Positions 21,131 through 49,523 of a DNA stretch of 64,000 bases are shown piece after piece. The notes beneath the pieces are model-generated. The model saw nothing but the letters and a program-made list of their open reading frames with translations, made no database searches and had not been told where the DNA came from. The stretch spans positions 868,001 to 932,000 of the forward strand of contig CATNEN010000033.1 in NCBI GenBank assembly GCA_950097015.1, written 5' to 3'. This stretch comes from Macrostomum hystrix (lineage: Eukaryota; Platyhelminthes; Macrostomidae). How positions within the stretch are numbered: the stretch's first letter is position 1; each line of letters begins with the position of its first letter. The position numbers and the translations under genes were made by a program.

Positions 21131-22560
21131 TAGTTCATCATTTATACAAAAAGTAGATTGTTGCAAAATATTCTATCCTATTTTCCTCCCTCATGTCTTG
21201 AAGAGGATTCTCTTTAAGAGCTCGAGCGATTCCCCTTATCGAAAAATCGTTTGCTTTACATCTCGCATGATCGTGTTCAACCTTTCAGCTTTCCCAAAGG
21301 GATTAGCTCATTGGAATTCGGCTAGGACAAGGCCAGGTGAGAGCGGAGGTCACTAGGGGGAGGCAGTGACGTAGACGCCGCATCTTTCATCGCTGGAGAG
21401 GGGATGTTGGGAATATCTCGTTATCCGGGGTCTCTCTTTAATGAAGCCGACGGACTTCTAGAAAAGTGCAGAGAGAGAGAGAGGCGCGGAGTTGAGACAG
21501 CGCTGCTCGGGCCACGAGCTAGTTCATTGTCTGTTCTCTAGTGGCGGTAGGAGACGCCTTGAGCAGAGCTAATCCGTGGGCTAGTCCTAGCTAGTGTAGC
21601 TGATCCAGCATATCTTATAACTGTGTGGCCCTCCCTGTAATTCTATGAATTCCAATTTTTCTTTGGTCCCGAATTATTTTTTTCTCTCTTGTAGCTCCTT
21701 GTGAGGACAGACGAGGAAGTCAGCATGGCCTGGGGGTGCAAATTTTGCTGCATCTCCAACGGAGGGAGGCCAGGGTTGCAGGCAAAATGGATACTAGTTT
21801 ACTGAAGGAGGACGCAGGGCAAGGAAGGGTTGACTTGGGGAGTAGTTTGGTAGTACTGCGCCGCTGAGGGGTTGGGATCAGAGCATGCAGGAACAAACAA
21901 ATATCCCCTACGCTAACAATCCTACATTCAGCAGCTACCAGGAAAAAAACCTGGAACTGAGGTGGCACCCGCCTCAGTGGCTGCAGCTGGTCTCAAGGGC
22001 CCGTGTGTTGGGAGGCTGGGCGAGGACCAGAGGCCAAGTTTTTTTTGTCGCCGGGAAGAAAATTGTTAGAGGAGAAATTTTCTGCCTGTCTTCTGATCCC
22101 AAGCAGGGTGAGGAGGTTGGGCTGAGGTTTCGGCTGAGAAGTTCTGAAAGCGTGTCCGGCCGCCATCTCAAATGTCGCAGTTGCTATGCAGTTGCCTACA
22201 GGAATGGCCTGAATTCTTGCCACTGCTGCAGCATATACCAAGAGTCCGCTCACATTTCTGCCAACCATCTCCCAGTCCGAGAGGCCCCGCTTATTCGCCC
22301 ATCCGTGGACTGGCTGTGCAGGAAGGGACAGAAGCAGAACAGAAGCGCTGGGATATATAGTCCGCTGAACTAGTCAGTGTCCTGGGGTGGGTGCAATACC
22401 TCGCAGCGGGGCAGCAGGCAAGTGGCCCGATTGCTAAAAATTCGATTTAAAACAGCACAATCAGAATAGGTCGTAGATCAGATAGCAAGAGAAATGAAAT
22501 GTTAGAGAAAGTAACAGGGAGGCGTGCATTGAACATCAATGACCTTCAGCTGTCATAAGG
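21131..22560. other. Unique sequence without a supported gene
   Basis: Contains a (GA)n stretch near 21470. A possible acceptor (TTGTAG at 21689-21694) is followed by an open stretch ending in a stop at about 21808, without similarity. No RNA gene was seen. Confidence 0.4.
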
Positions 22561-22562
22561 GA

Positions 22563-22588
22563 AGCAGCAGCAGCAGCAGCAGCAGCGG
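22563..22588 (+). repeat. (CAG)n microsatellite
   Basis: About eight CAG triplets, not in a recognised coding exon. A second (CAG)n lies at 23453-23480. Confidence 0.9.
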
Positions 22589-22764
22589 AAGCAAAACTGT
22601 TGAAATCGCATGGCCCCGCCGAGTCATGGGTGAGTTCTGTGTATGATATTCGTTTGGAGATAAAACTGCGTAAAAAGGCGAGATCAAAGCATGGGAGGCT
22701 AGCAGAAAATGTGAAATCAGCTAGTAAAATTTCAGAAAAATATTTGGGCTAAGAAACAGAAATG

Positions 22765-23160
22765 TCAGGGCAGACAGGGAGTGACGGAGGGAGACAGGGA
22801 GTGACGGAGGGAGACAGGGAGTGATGGAGGGAGACAGGGAGTGACGGAGGGAGACAGGGAGTGATGGAGGGAGACAGGGAGTGATGGAGGGAGACAGGGA
22901 GTGATGGAGGGAGACAGGGAGTGACGGAGGGAGACAGGGAGTGATGGAGGGAGACAGGGAGTGACGGAGGGAGACAGGGAGTGACGGAGGGAGACAGGGG
23001 GTGACGGAGGGAGACAGGGAGTGACGGAGGAAGACAGGGAGTGACGGAGGGAGACAGGGAGTGATGGAGGGAGACAGGGAGTGACGGAGGGAGACAGGGA
23101 GTGACGGAGGGAGACAGGGAGTGACGGAGGCAGACAGGGAGTGACGGAGGGAGAGACAGG
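22765..23160 (+). repeat. 20-bp minisatellite, ~20 copies
   Basis: Unit GAGACAGGGAGTGACGGAGG with a few C/T and single-base variants. Related in composition, though not in phase, to the array at 20345. Confidence 0.97.
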
Positions 23161-23449
23161 GGCGCTCCCCTTGCTACCTTTTCCTGATTCTCTCTCCCAT
23201 CCGAGTCCCGTGAGTCGATCTGTTTGCATTGATGGCTGAGAGCTGCAGTCAGGGCTTCATGGCATTCATGAACTTTGCTTCATGGCGTGCTCAATTATTC
23301 CGGTGACGGGCTGTCCCGCATGGAGACTCGGGCTGGACCGAGGGGAGGCTATTTCTAGCAGGCTATGGGCTAGTCTCTACTCAACTGCAAAAGCGGAAAA
23401 ATCCGCTCCGACTAGAAGAGAATCAGTTGAGTAAAGAAGAGCCCAGACT

Positions 23450-23480
<31 letters not shown>

Positions 23481-23671
23481 ATCGAATTTCCAATTAGGGG
23501 TGTTCGGATTGTCAAAAAAAGCAGCCAGCCAGCATTAGCTTTTTAGTGTCCTGCATTGCTGATCTAGCTTGTCTTCCCGCCGTGGTCTACGAGAGCCTTT
23601 TAATAGGACTTCGGGTTTTCTGCGCTAGAGATGTCGGAAAGCTAACATGTTTGATTGTCTCACTGTCTCCA

Positions 23672-23922
23672 TCAACCCCACTGCCTCCCTCTACCCCACT
23701 GCCTCCCTCTACCCCACTGCCTCCCTCTACCCCACTGCCTCCCTCTACCCCACTGTCTCCCTCTACCCCACTGCCTCCCTCTACCCCACTGCCTCCCTCT
23801 ACCCCACTGTCTCCCTCTACCCCACTGCCTCCCTCTACCCCACTGCCTCCCTCTACCCCACTGCCTCCCTCTACCCCACTGTCTCCCTCTACCCCACTGT
23901 CTCCCTCTACCCCACTGTTTAC
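23672..23922 (+). repeat. 20-bp pyrimidine-rich minisatellite, ~12 copies
   Basis: Unit CTGCCTCCCTCTACCCCACT with a CTGTCTCC variant. It is open in several frames on both strands, which explains the overlapping low-complexity open frames here. Confidence 0.97.
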
Positions 23923-24404
23923 CCCGGCGTCTTGTGGCGTCACAAAACACGGACGGTCTGTCCAGTATTGAAAAATTACAAAAGTGCATTTGAATCAAGT
24001 ACATAGCGCCAAACCCGGTTAGATTTAGCATGGAAATCGGAAAAGAAACGTAAAATCGTATTAAGCATTATCGACTCGCAATCGCGTTGCTTCATTCGAC
24101 AAATTGGCTTGGGTCTAGTGCAAAATTCTGCCAAGCTGCTGCGTGCCAATAGTGCAACAGTCGTGCTCAATTAGACAATCTGCGTGAAGGTTGAGCACTT
24201 GAGTTCGCATGCCGTTTATTCTGCTTCTCCATACCTAGGCCGCTTCTATGCGTTTCGCTCCAATGCACTTTTGATGCAAAATAACTTTTTGCCATTCGGA
24301 TTTCTGTTAAATAACACTCTGTTTCAGTGAGGCTTTCTAAAACACTGTCAGTCCTTAAAATTAAATTCCCATTTGCTAGAATCCAGATTAAGTTAAATTC
24401 ACTG

Positions 24405-25180
24405 AAACCATATTCACTAAACCCCAGTCACTAAAAACCCCATTCACTAAAATCCCGATTCAATAGAATCCCTTTCACTAAAATCCCCATTCATTAAAAT
24501 CCCCATTCACTAAAATCCCCATTCACTGAAATCCCATTCACTAAAACCCCCATTTACTGAAATCCCGATTCACTAGAATCCCTGTTCACTGAAATCCACT
24601 TTCACTAAAATCCCGTTTCACTAAAATCCCCATTCACTAAAATCCCCATTCCCTATAATCCCCATGCACTAAAATCCCGATTCACTAAAATCCCCATTCA
24701 CTGAAACCCCATTCACTAAAATCCCGATTCAATACAATCCCTTTCACTAAAATCCCCATTCATTAAAATCCCCATTCACTAAAATCCCCATTCACTAAAA
24801 TCCCATTCACTAAAACCCCCATTTACTGAAATCCCGATTCACTAGAATCCCTGTTCACTGAAATCCCCTTTCACTAAAATCCCGTTTCACTAAAATCCCC
24901 ATTCACTAAAATCCCCATTCACTAAAATCCCCATTCACTGAAATACCCATTCACTAAAATCCCCTTTCACTAAAAGCCCCATTCACTGAAATCCCCATTC
25001 ACTAAAATCCCCATTCACTAAAATCCCCATTCACTGAAATCCCCATTCACTAAAATCCCCATTCACTGAAACCCCATTCACTAAAGCCCTCATTTACTGA
25101 AACCCACATTCACGATAAAAATCCACATCCACTAAAACCCCCATTCACTAGAATCCCCATTCACTAAAATCCTGATTCAC
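24405..25180 (+). repeat. ~16-bp minisatellite, ~47 copies
   Basis: Unit CACTAAAATCCCCATT with frequent variants (ACTGAAATCCC, CCCGATT). A longer higher-order block (about 24460-24640 repeated at 24715-24890) shows that segments of several units were duplicated together. Confidence 0.95.
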
Positions 25181-40910
<15,730 letters not shown>

Positions 40911-41062
40911 AAAAAAATATGCGCTCCTCCATTGTCTCCAGGCAAACGTGGTGTAGCCCAGTCCAATATCCTAAAAATTAAATATGTGTGTGGTGTCCGT
41001 TACTATGCAAACATTCTTATCGGCTAGGGTGGCAGCTTAGCTCCTTAAAACACATGTTCCCC

Positions 41063-41335
41063 ATTGTCTCATCTCTCCCGTGTCTCATCTCTCCCGTGTC
41101 TCATCTCTACCGTGTCTCATCTCTCCCACGTCTCATCTCTCCCACGTCTCATCTCTCCCACGTCTCATCTCTCCCACGTCTCATCTCTCCCACGTCTCAT
41201 CTCTCCCACGTCTCATCTCTCCCACATCTCATCTCTCCCACATCTCATCTCTCCCACGTCTCATCTCTCCCACGTCTCATCTCTCCCACGTCTCATCTCT
41301 CCCACGTCTCATCTTTCCCGTGTCTTATCTCCCTT
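41063..41335 (+). repeat. 16-bp minisatellite, ~17 copies
   Basis: Unit CTCATCTCTCCCACGT with CGTGT / ACATC variants. It lies just 3' of the DAT stop codon and is perhaps in its 3' untranslated region. Confidence 0.96.
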
Positions 41336-42400
41336 CTGTGAATCTGGCCCACTGCCGACTTTTGGGCAAGGGCAGCGAACACGACATTGGGCCGAAAAAA
41401 ATAGTTGAAAACAGAACGAGGTGGATATTTTTTCATCGTTTGTTGACATAAGAGAAACCCTTCTGATGAATAATTGGTAATTCTCAGTTACTCGTATTCT
41501 AAAGATGGTTTTTGCATACATTTATCTGAATTTTAAGCCTAGCAACACGAGACTCTGACGGGTGGCATAATTTTCGTTGTTATTGTTGTTTACTTACAAG
41601 GAAATTGTTTTATAGCATCTACAAACTCATATTTCTTTTTTTATTACCTTTTTGATATTTTCTAATACCAGATTTTACAGACATTCTAGTTAAACACATT
41701 ATCAAATAGCTTTTTCTGTGATTTCCTGATGTTGTCCACATACTTACTACTTACATTAGTATAGTTATGTTCCAATACATTGTGTTTCTGAGACTTTATC
41801 ATATTCCCGGCTGGCTTTATTCGTAAATGAACAGGCAGATGTATAAAGTGCGGCGTGCTGTACTTTTAGGATATTTTTTATTTCGTGTGCAAATAGTCAA
41901 GCGTCTGCGCTGTATTTCCATTTTTTACAGGCATTCAAATTTCATTTTAAGCACTAATTTCAAATTTCATCTCTCCACCTCATGCGTGTTTGTGTGATTT
42001 CTACACCTAAATTAATATATGTGCTTATATTTTTGCCTGTTTTGTACATCTCACATTTAAAATTATGATAAAATAAATATTATTAATACTTTTTTACTAA
42101 CTAATAGTTTGAAACTAGCCCAAAAATATCGATTATATAGCTTATTCATAGCGGTCTAGCCACCTTGATAGATTTTACGTGCTTAAAAATGCGCCAGTTA
42201 GACTAGGGCGATTTTCTCCTAGAGGTGCGATTCTGATTAAGGAAAATGTTTTCTTCTGAACTTTTAAACAAAGCAAACTTGAAATATATTACGAACTATA
42301 GGCGAAATATTGTTCATTTAAAGTTTAGAATAATTGTGAAGTTCTTTTGCGACAAGAGCCAATGCTCTTATTGTTCTTTTTTTCTGATCGCGATTCAAAA
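41336..42400. other. AT-rich intergenic DNA
   Basis: No exon recognised. A possible polyadenylation AATAAA for the DAT transcript occurs near 42073, far from the stop, so this is uncertain. Confidence 0.45.
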
Positions 42401-42404
42401 GATC

Positions 42405-42541
42405 GGAATCTCGTCCCCTCAATGTACATCAACCAGGCCTCTCTCCGATGCCAAAATCTCGTCCCCTTAATGTACATCAACCAGGCCTCTCTCCGATGCC
42501 GAAATCTCGTCCGTTCAACGTACATCAACCAGGGCCCTCTA
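42405..42541 (+). repeat. ~50-bp tandem repeat, 2.7 copies
   Basis: AATGTACATCAACCAGGCCT flanked by ATCTCGTCCCC and CTCTCCGATGCC, three times. It sits about 210-350 bp upstream of the ATG at 42751, in the promoter or 5' region of the small membrane-protein gene. Confidence 0.92.
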
Positions 42542-42750
42542 TGCTTTTCAAGATATGGTGTCACAATTTCGTGTGGGATGATTTGTCCATTTGTCTATGG
42601 TACGAATGAACTTGAGACGCGGCTATGCTTTGTCCGACGGATTTCTGTTAGCGTTTATCAAGAAGAGACTACGAGCGTATTTGTTGAATGCGATAAAAGA
42701 AACTGAATAAACTAGTCAAGCAATCGCGCGAGTTTTTTAAACAAGAAGCA

Positions 42751-43721
42751 ATGGCCGACACGCGGTGCGTCGAAAATATACTAAACAAGTTCGCTAAGCC
42801 GCACGCCACTTCGCAGAACCTCACCGACGAGTTGCAGAGTCTGATCGCTTACTTGAACGAGACCCGCCCTGATTTTATGAAGGACAAGAAGTTGTGCACC
42901 CACGTGGTAAGCATGTCTGACAATGCCGTCAGCTTTCTGTTCAACGCCTATGGGACAAGCGAGAGAGAACATTTCTATGGTGAGCTGCTATTACTGGGTT
43001 TCAAATCTGTTTCGTACCAGATATTCTATTTTATACAATCACCCATACTCATTCACCATCATCAATGATGCCCAACAACCATTAACAGTAGACTAGTAGA
43101 GAGACCACGCTATTTTCCCCGTGGGGAAACGGGCAGGTATTTCAAATACCCACAGCCTAATAAAAATGATAGTTGCAGGAGGGCTGCGGGCAATGGCACA
43201 TCATTTGGTGACACTAGACCTGCAGCCAGCGAGGAGGCAATTCTGCCCATTTCGCTGACCGCTGAGCACACACGCATACATATACCGTACGCAGGCACAC
43301 GCTCACACATGTGTACGTCTGCCCTGACCTTCTCATTGTCAGGCAGGGTAAATTTCACTTTGCGTTGGAGGTTGGCCCTCAAGGGCGAAAATTGCAAGCC
43401 CCCAAGCCTTCTCTCCGCGGCTGCACACCAAAAGCCACATTCACCTAAAATCACTCAACCATCACAAAATCACCCGTTATCAACCACAACGACCCGCGAT
43501 TGATCCCAGAACGAGAGGTGGTTCTCGCCCTGAATTTCTTCGCCTGCCTCCTGATCGCCTTCTTCCTTGTCTGCTTCTTTTTCGCCCTGCTGGAGCCGAG
43601 CGACGCTGACCAGCTGCCGCGACAGCTGACGGCCTGGCCGAAGCTAGAGCTGGCGTCTAACTTGGCGAGAAAATCGTCTAAAGAGCCAATCGAAGTCAAG
43701 TCGAAGCAGCACATCGACTGA
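42751..43721 (+). CDS. Small single-pass membrane protein, family unknown
   Basis: Two exons: 42751-42979 (ATG, donor GTGAGC, phase 1) and 43510-43721 (acceptor CCCAG, TGA stop), joining in frame to 146 residues. The first 75 residues look soluble and helical (VENILNKFAKPH, LTDELQSLIAYLNETRPDF). Exon 2 starts with EREVV and then a strong membrane helix, LALNFFACLLIAFFLVCFFF. A short basic tail ends KSKQHID. There is no signal peptide, so a type II or tail-proximal anchor with the large N-terminal part in the cytosol is likely. The intron contains a reverse SINE. The gene follows DAT on the same strand by 1.8 kb. I do not recognise the family; codon composition and clean splicing make it likely real. 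Confidence 0.65.
43110..43450 (-). mobile_element. SINE copy (reverse) in the membrane-protein intron
   Basis: The reverse complement reads TGAATGTGG, GGAGAGAAGGCTTGGGGGCT, TTGCAATTTTCGCCCTTGAG and AATGAGAAGGTCAGGGCAGA, in the same order as 19205-19350. The tRNA-like head is absent at the 43450 side. It extends further at the tail than the 19.1 kb copy. An open frame across it is not a gene. Confidence 0.72.
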
Positions 43722-43924
43722 TTGGCCGTTGATTAAAATTAACCAGAGCACCGTTATTTATGCTTCTTTTGTTTCTACTTAAAGTAGCCTGTTGCAATTT
43801 TGGCTCTTTCTGTCCTTTCCTGTAAATTCAGAGTTTCACGTTTTGACAGCACATTGCTCACCGTGACTTCAACAGATGCCCATTTTCTATCAGCGTTGAT
43901 TAGGAATAATTTCTTTCTATTCGC

Positions 43925-44490
43925 ATGTGAGAAAATATCAGCAATCCAATCTATCCCTTCACCCATGAGAATAGATTAGCAATCCAATATATCCCTTTAC
44001 CCATGAGAATAGATTAGCAATCCAATCTATCCCTTTACCCATGAGAATAGATTAGCAATCCAATCTATCCCTTCACCCATGAGAATAGATTAGCAATCCA
44101 TTCTATCCCTTTACCCATGAGAATAGATTAGCAATCCATTCTATCCCTTTACCCATGAGAATAGATTAGCAATCCATTCTATCCCTTTACCCATGAGAAT
44201 AGATTAGCAATCCATTCTATCCCTTTACCCATGAGAATAGATTAGCAATCCAATCTATCCCTTTACCCATGAGAATAGATTAGCAATCCATTCTATCCCT
44301 TCACCCATGAGAATAGATTAGCAATCCATTCTATCCCTTTACCCATGAGAATAGATTAGCAATCCAATCTATCCCTTCACCCATGAGAATAGATTAGCAA
44401 TCCAATCTATCCCTTCACCCATGAGAATAGATTAGCAATCCATTCTATCCCTTCACCCATGAGAATAGATTGGCAATCCATTCTATCATG
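43925..44490 (+). repeat. 38-bp minisatellite, ~15 copies
   Basis: The unit contains CCCATGAGAATAGATTAGCA followed by ATCCATTCTATCCCTTTA, with T/C variants. Confidence 0.97.
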
Positions 44491-45424
44491 AAAGTAAATA
44501 TAGTTTTTGTTATTCATTAATTGCCTGTCTGCAGCAATTAATAAGCAATCCATTAATTCTGTCACAATTCTTCATTGCGCTTAGATCATATTCTAATGAG
44601 CGGTGTGAATAGTCTGCCTACTATGTTTAATGAGCTTGTTTTGTCTAAGCCATTCCTTAGAAAATATCCCTAATGAATGCGCTAGCCCTAGTGCACTAGC
44701 GCAGGTGGATATTGTGCCTGGCAGGGTTGGGGCAATAAAGACGGATTGACTTCTTCCGCAGCTCACTGAGCTTGAGATTCCTTTGTCCAGGTAGAGCACG
44801 CATTAGAAAGGCCTGTGAACTCATTGAGCTCAGATCCCCACTCACATCTTCTCCTAAAAGTAAAAAGAGACTGGCGCCAAGAATAAAGGGGGACACGCAG
44901 GGAGAAGAGGAGAAGGAGTTTCTACGTTCCCTCGAAGTGTTTGCCCAGGAGCTGGGAAGATTTCTGCCACCCCGACCCCAAAGCAGAAAGCTTTGGTGGA
45001 CTTGTAAAACTCAGTTTTCTTTGGGCCGAAGCAAAAACAAGTTTTGCCAGGCAGCAGCCGTTGACCATCTGGGCTTTTTTTAAACGAGCGGCTTTTCGAC
45101 ACTAATTGATTTGCTTTGCCGCCACGGAAAGCTAAAGCAGAAATAATTACTTTCTAAAGCTATGAGGAAACTTCGTTTCGCTAAGAATGTGAAGGCGCGA
45201 ACTAGTTTTCTATTTGTGTTTCGTAAAACTTCTTGTTAAATTTAATAAAATTTCCGGATTAAAAATAACGATAGCAAAGATGAGTTGGAAATTAATTCTT
45301 TTTCTTGGAGTGCGTTCAAAGTCATTTCATAGAATGTGTATGGCTGAACTTTAAAAAGGAATCAGAATAACAATGACATGACATTGGATCATAAGCGTAT
45401 GAGTCAAAGCAGTGCTTCAGAACT
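44491..45424. other. Unique sequence between satellite arrays
   Basis: Short open frames on both strands at 44590-45100 have no recognised domain and no supported splice sites. Treated as non-coding. Confidence 0.4.
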
Positions 45425-48107
45425 CCCACTCTACTCAATCCCAGGATTTTGATCCCAGTCTAATAAATCCTAGGATTTTGATCCCAGTCTAATAAATCCC
45501 AGGATTTTGATCCCATTCTACTGAATCCTAGGATTTTGATCCCATTCTACTGAATCCTAGGATTTTGATCCCATTCTACTGAATCCTAGGATTTTGATCC
45601 CATTCTACTGAATCCTAGGATTTTGATCCCATTCTACTGAATCCTAGGATTTTGATCCCAGTCTAATAAATCCCAGGATTTTTATCCAATTCTACTAAAT
45701 CCTAGGATTTTGATCCCATTCTACTGAATCCCAGGATTTTGATTCCAGTCTAATAAATCCTAGGATTTTGATCCCATTCTACTGAATCCTAGGATTTTGA
45801 TCCCATTCTACTGAATCCTAGGATTTTGATCCCATTCTACTGAATCCTAAGATTTTGATTCCAGTCTAATAAATCCTAGGATTTTGATCCCATTCTACTA
45901 AATCCTAGGATTTTGATCCCAGTCTAATAAATCCCAGGATTTTGATCCCATTCTAATAAATCCTAGGATTTTGATCCCATTCTACTAAATCCTAGGATTT
46001 TGATCCCATTCTACTGAATCCCAGGATTTTGATCCCATTCTACTAAATCCCTGGATTTTGATCCCATTCTACTGAATCCTAGGATTTTGATTCCATTCTA
46101 CTAAATCCTAGGATTTTGATCCCATTCTACTGAATCCTAGGATTTTGATCCCATTCTACTGAATCCTAGGATTTTGATTCCAGTCTAATAAATCCTAGGA
46201 TTTTGATCCCATTCTACTAAATCCTAGGATTTTGATCCCATTCTACTAAATCCTAGGATTTTGATCCCATTCTACTGAATCCTAGGATTTTGATCCCATT
46301 CTACTGAATCCTAAGATTTTGATTCCAGTCTAATAAATCCTAGGATTTTGATCCCATTCTACTGAATCCTAGGATTTTGATCCCAGTCTAATAAATCCCA
46401 GGATTTTGATCCCAGTCTAATAAATCTTAGGATTTTGATCCCATTCTACTAAATCCTAGGATTTTGATCCCATTCTACTGAATCCTAGGATTTTGATCCC
46501 ATTCTACTGAATCCTAGGATTTTGATCCCAGTCTAATAAATCCCAGGATTTTTATCCCATTCTAATAAATCCTAGGATTTTGATTCCATTCTACTGAATC
46601 CTAGGATTTTGATCCCATTCTACTAAATCCTAGGATTTTGATCCCATTCTACTGAATCCTAGGATTTTGATCCCATTCTACTGAATCCTAGGATTTTGAT
46701 TCCAGTCTAATAAATCCTAGGATTTTGATCCCATTCTACTAAATCCTAGGATTTTGATCCCATTCTACTAAATCCTAAGATTTTGATTCCAGTCTAATAA
46801 ATCCTAGGATTTTGATCCCATTCTACTGAATCCTAGGATTTTGATCCCATACTACTGAATCCTAGGATTTTGATCCCATTCTACTGAATCCTAGGATTTT
46901 GATCCCATTCTACTGAATCCTAGGATTTTGATCCCATTCTACTGAATCCTAGGATTTTGATCCCATTCTACTGAATCCTAGGATTTTGATCCCATTCTAC
47001 TGAATCCTAGGATTTTGATCCCATTCTACTGAATCCTAAGATTTTGATTCCAGTCTAATAAATCCTAGGATTTTGATCCCATTCTACTGAATCCTAGGAT
47101 TTTAATCCCATTCTACTGAATCCTAGGATTTTGATCCCATTCTACTGAATCCTAGGATTTTGATCCCATTCTACTGAATCCTAGGATTTTGATCCCATTC
47201 TACTAAATCCTAGGATTTTGATCCCATTCTACTGAATCCTAGGATTTTGATCCCATTCTACTGAATCCTAGGATTTTGATCCCATTCTACTGAATCCTAG
47301 GATTTTGATCCCATTCTACTGAATCCTAAGATTTTGATCCCATTCTACTAAATCCTAGGATTTTGATCCCATTCTACTGAATCCTAGGATTTTGATCCCA
47401 TTCTACTGAATCCCAGGATTTTGATCCCATTCTACTGAATCCTAGGATTTTGATCCCATTCTACTGAATCCTAGGATTTTTATCCCATTCTACTGAATCC
47501 TAAGATTTTGATTCCAGTCTAATAAATCCTAGGATTTTGATCCCATTCTACTGAATCCTAGGATTTTGATCCCATTCTACTGAATCCTAGGATTTTGATC
47601 CCATTCTACTAAATCCTAGGATTTTGATCCCATTCTACTGAATCCTAGGATTTTGATCCCATTCTACTAAATCCTAGGATTTTGATCCCATTCTACTGAA
47701 TCCCAGGATTTTGATCCCATTCTACTAAATCCCTGGATTTTGATCCCATTCTACTGAATCCTAAGATTTTGATTCCAGTCTAATAAATCCTAGGATTTTG
47801 ATCCCATTCTACTAAATCCTAGGATTTTGATCCCATTCTACTGAATCCTAGGATTTTGATCCCATTCTACTAAATCCTAGGATTTTGATCCCATTCTACT
47901 GAATCCTAGGATTTTGATCCCATTCTACTGAATCCTAGGATTTTGATCCCATTCTACTGAATCCTAGGATTTTGATTCCAGTCTAATAAATCCTAGGATT
48001 TTGATCCCATTCTACTAAATCCTAGGATTTTGATCCCAGTCTAATAAATCCCAGGATTTTGATCCCAGTCTAATAAATCCTAGGATTTTGATCCCATTCT
48101 ACTAATT
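45425..48107 (+). repeat. 29-bp satellite, ~92 copies
   Basis: The largest array in the window. The unit holds AATCCTAGGATTTTGATCCC then ATTCTACTG, with ATTCCAGTCTAATA variants. AATCCTAGGATT is a perfect 12-bp palindrome present in most units. Variant order recurs, indicating multi-unit duplication. Confidence 0.98.
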
Positions 48108-48182
48108 GGGATCGAATCCTTGAATCACAAAACCCCTGTCAAAAAGATCCCTAGTTCTCAGTTCTATAATGAAGCGCCGAGA

Positions 48183-48920
48183 TTGTGATGTTGATTGTGA
48201 TGTAGAATGTGATGTAGAATGTGATGTAGAATGTGATGTAGAATGTGATGTAGAATGTGATGTAGAATGTGATGTAGAATGTGATGTAGATTGTGATGTA
48301 GAATGTGATGTAGAATGTGATGTAGATTGTGATGTAGATTGTGATGTAGAATGTGATGTAGATTGTGATGTAGAATGTGATGTAGAATGTGATGTAGAAT
48401 GTGATGTAGAATGTGATGTAGAATGTGATGTAGAATGTGATGTAGAATGTGATGTAGAATGTGATGTAGAATGTGATGTAGAATGTGATGTAGAATGTGA
48501 TGTAGAATGTGATGTAGAATGTGATGTAGAATGTGATGTAGAATGTGATGTAGAATGTGATGTAGATTTTGATGTAGAATGTGATGTAGAATGTGATGTA
48601 GATTGTGATGTAGAATGTGATGTAGAATGTGATGTAGATTGTGATGTAGATTGTGATGTAGAATGTGATGTAGATTGTGATGTAGAATGTGATGTAGAAT
48701 GTGATGTAGAATGTGAAGTTGAATGTGATGTAGAATGTGATTTAGAATGTGAAGTTGAATATGATGTAGAATGTAATGTAGAATGTGATGTAGAATGTGA
48801 TGTAGATTGTGATGTAGAATATGGTGTAGAATGTGATGTAGAATGTGATGTAGAATGTGATGTAGATTGTGATGTAGAATATGGTGTAGAATGTGATGTA
48901 GAATATGTTGTAGAATGTGC
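48183..48920 (+). repeat. 12-bp minisatellite, ~61 copies
   Basis: Unit GATGTAGAATGT with GATGTAGATTGT variants, more degenerate toward 48715-48920. It begins about 75 bp after the 29-bp satellite ends. All six frames are largely open, so the long open frames on both strands are artefacts. Confidence 0.98.
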
Positions 48921-49263
48921 ATACGGTAGTTTCAAATACGCAATGCATAAAAAAACTGCTGCAATAACTTTGCGACGCTTGTGAGGTCTGCGCAGCGCAT
49001 TTCCTATTGCGATATAAGCAGATAATACAGTATTGGGCGTACAACAATAGCCTTCCGCTGGGTAAGAAGTTCGTTTCGATGCGTGATAAATAGGTGAAGC
49101 TCTTAAAAAAAACAATTTTGCATCAAATCGGGTTTTGTTTTCTTTTTTGAGTTGCTTTGTTGAGAAGCGAGGAACAAAATTGTCTGCTTTGAGTGCGGCC
49201 GTGGCTTCAGGAACTGCAACGGATTCGATCCTTAGGTAGCTCGTATAATGCGTGTATTCCATG

Positions 49264-49428
49264 CATTCTATTCTATTCTATTCTATTCTATTCTATTATA
49301 TTCTATTCTATTCTATTCTATTCTATTCTTTTCTATTCTATTCTATTCTATTCTATTCTATTCTATTCTATTCTATTCTATTCTATTCTATTCTATTCTA
49401 TTCTATTCTATTCTATTCTATTCTACTG
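49264..49428 (-). repeat. (AGAAT)n pentamer array, ~33 copies
   Basis: Plus strand reads TATTC repeats, the reverse complement of the array at 30893-31205. It has one or two substitutions. It lies about 95 bp beyond the NAXE stop codon on the minus strand. Confidence 0.97.
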
Positions 49429-49523
49429 TTTTGAAGCCAAGTAGAGACACAGAGACAGGGAGAGATAAGAGAGGCTTAGAGTTATAGGGAACTAAAAACT
49501 CAGACGCAAATGCCGACAGTCCG

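Noticed and set aside
21695-21808. Possible terminal exon after TTGTAG
   Set aside because: Open for only about 37 codons without similarity; the acceptor alone is not enough.
43110-43454. 114-residue minus-strand frame
   Set aside because: Coincides with the reverse SINE copy and contains only its sequence.
48102-49262. Open frames of 250-390 residues (HSTSHST, ECDVECDV, HHILHHIL)
   Set aside because: All derive from the 12-bp GATGTAGAATGT array, open in several frames on both strands.
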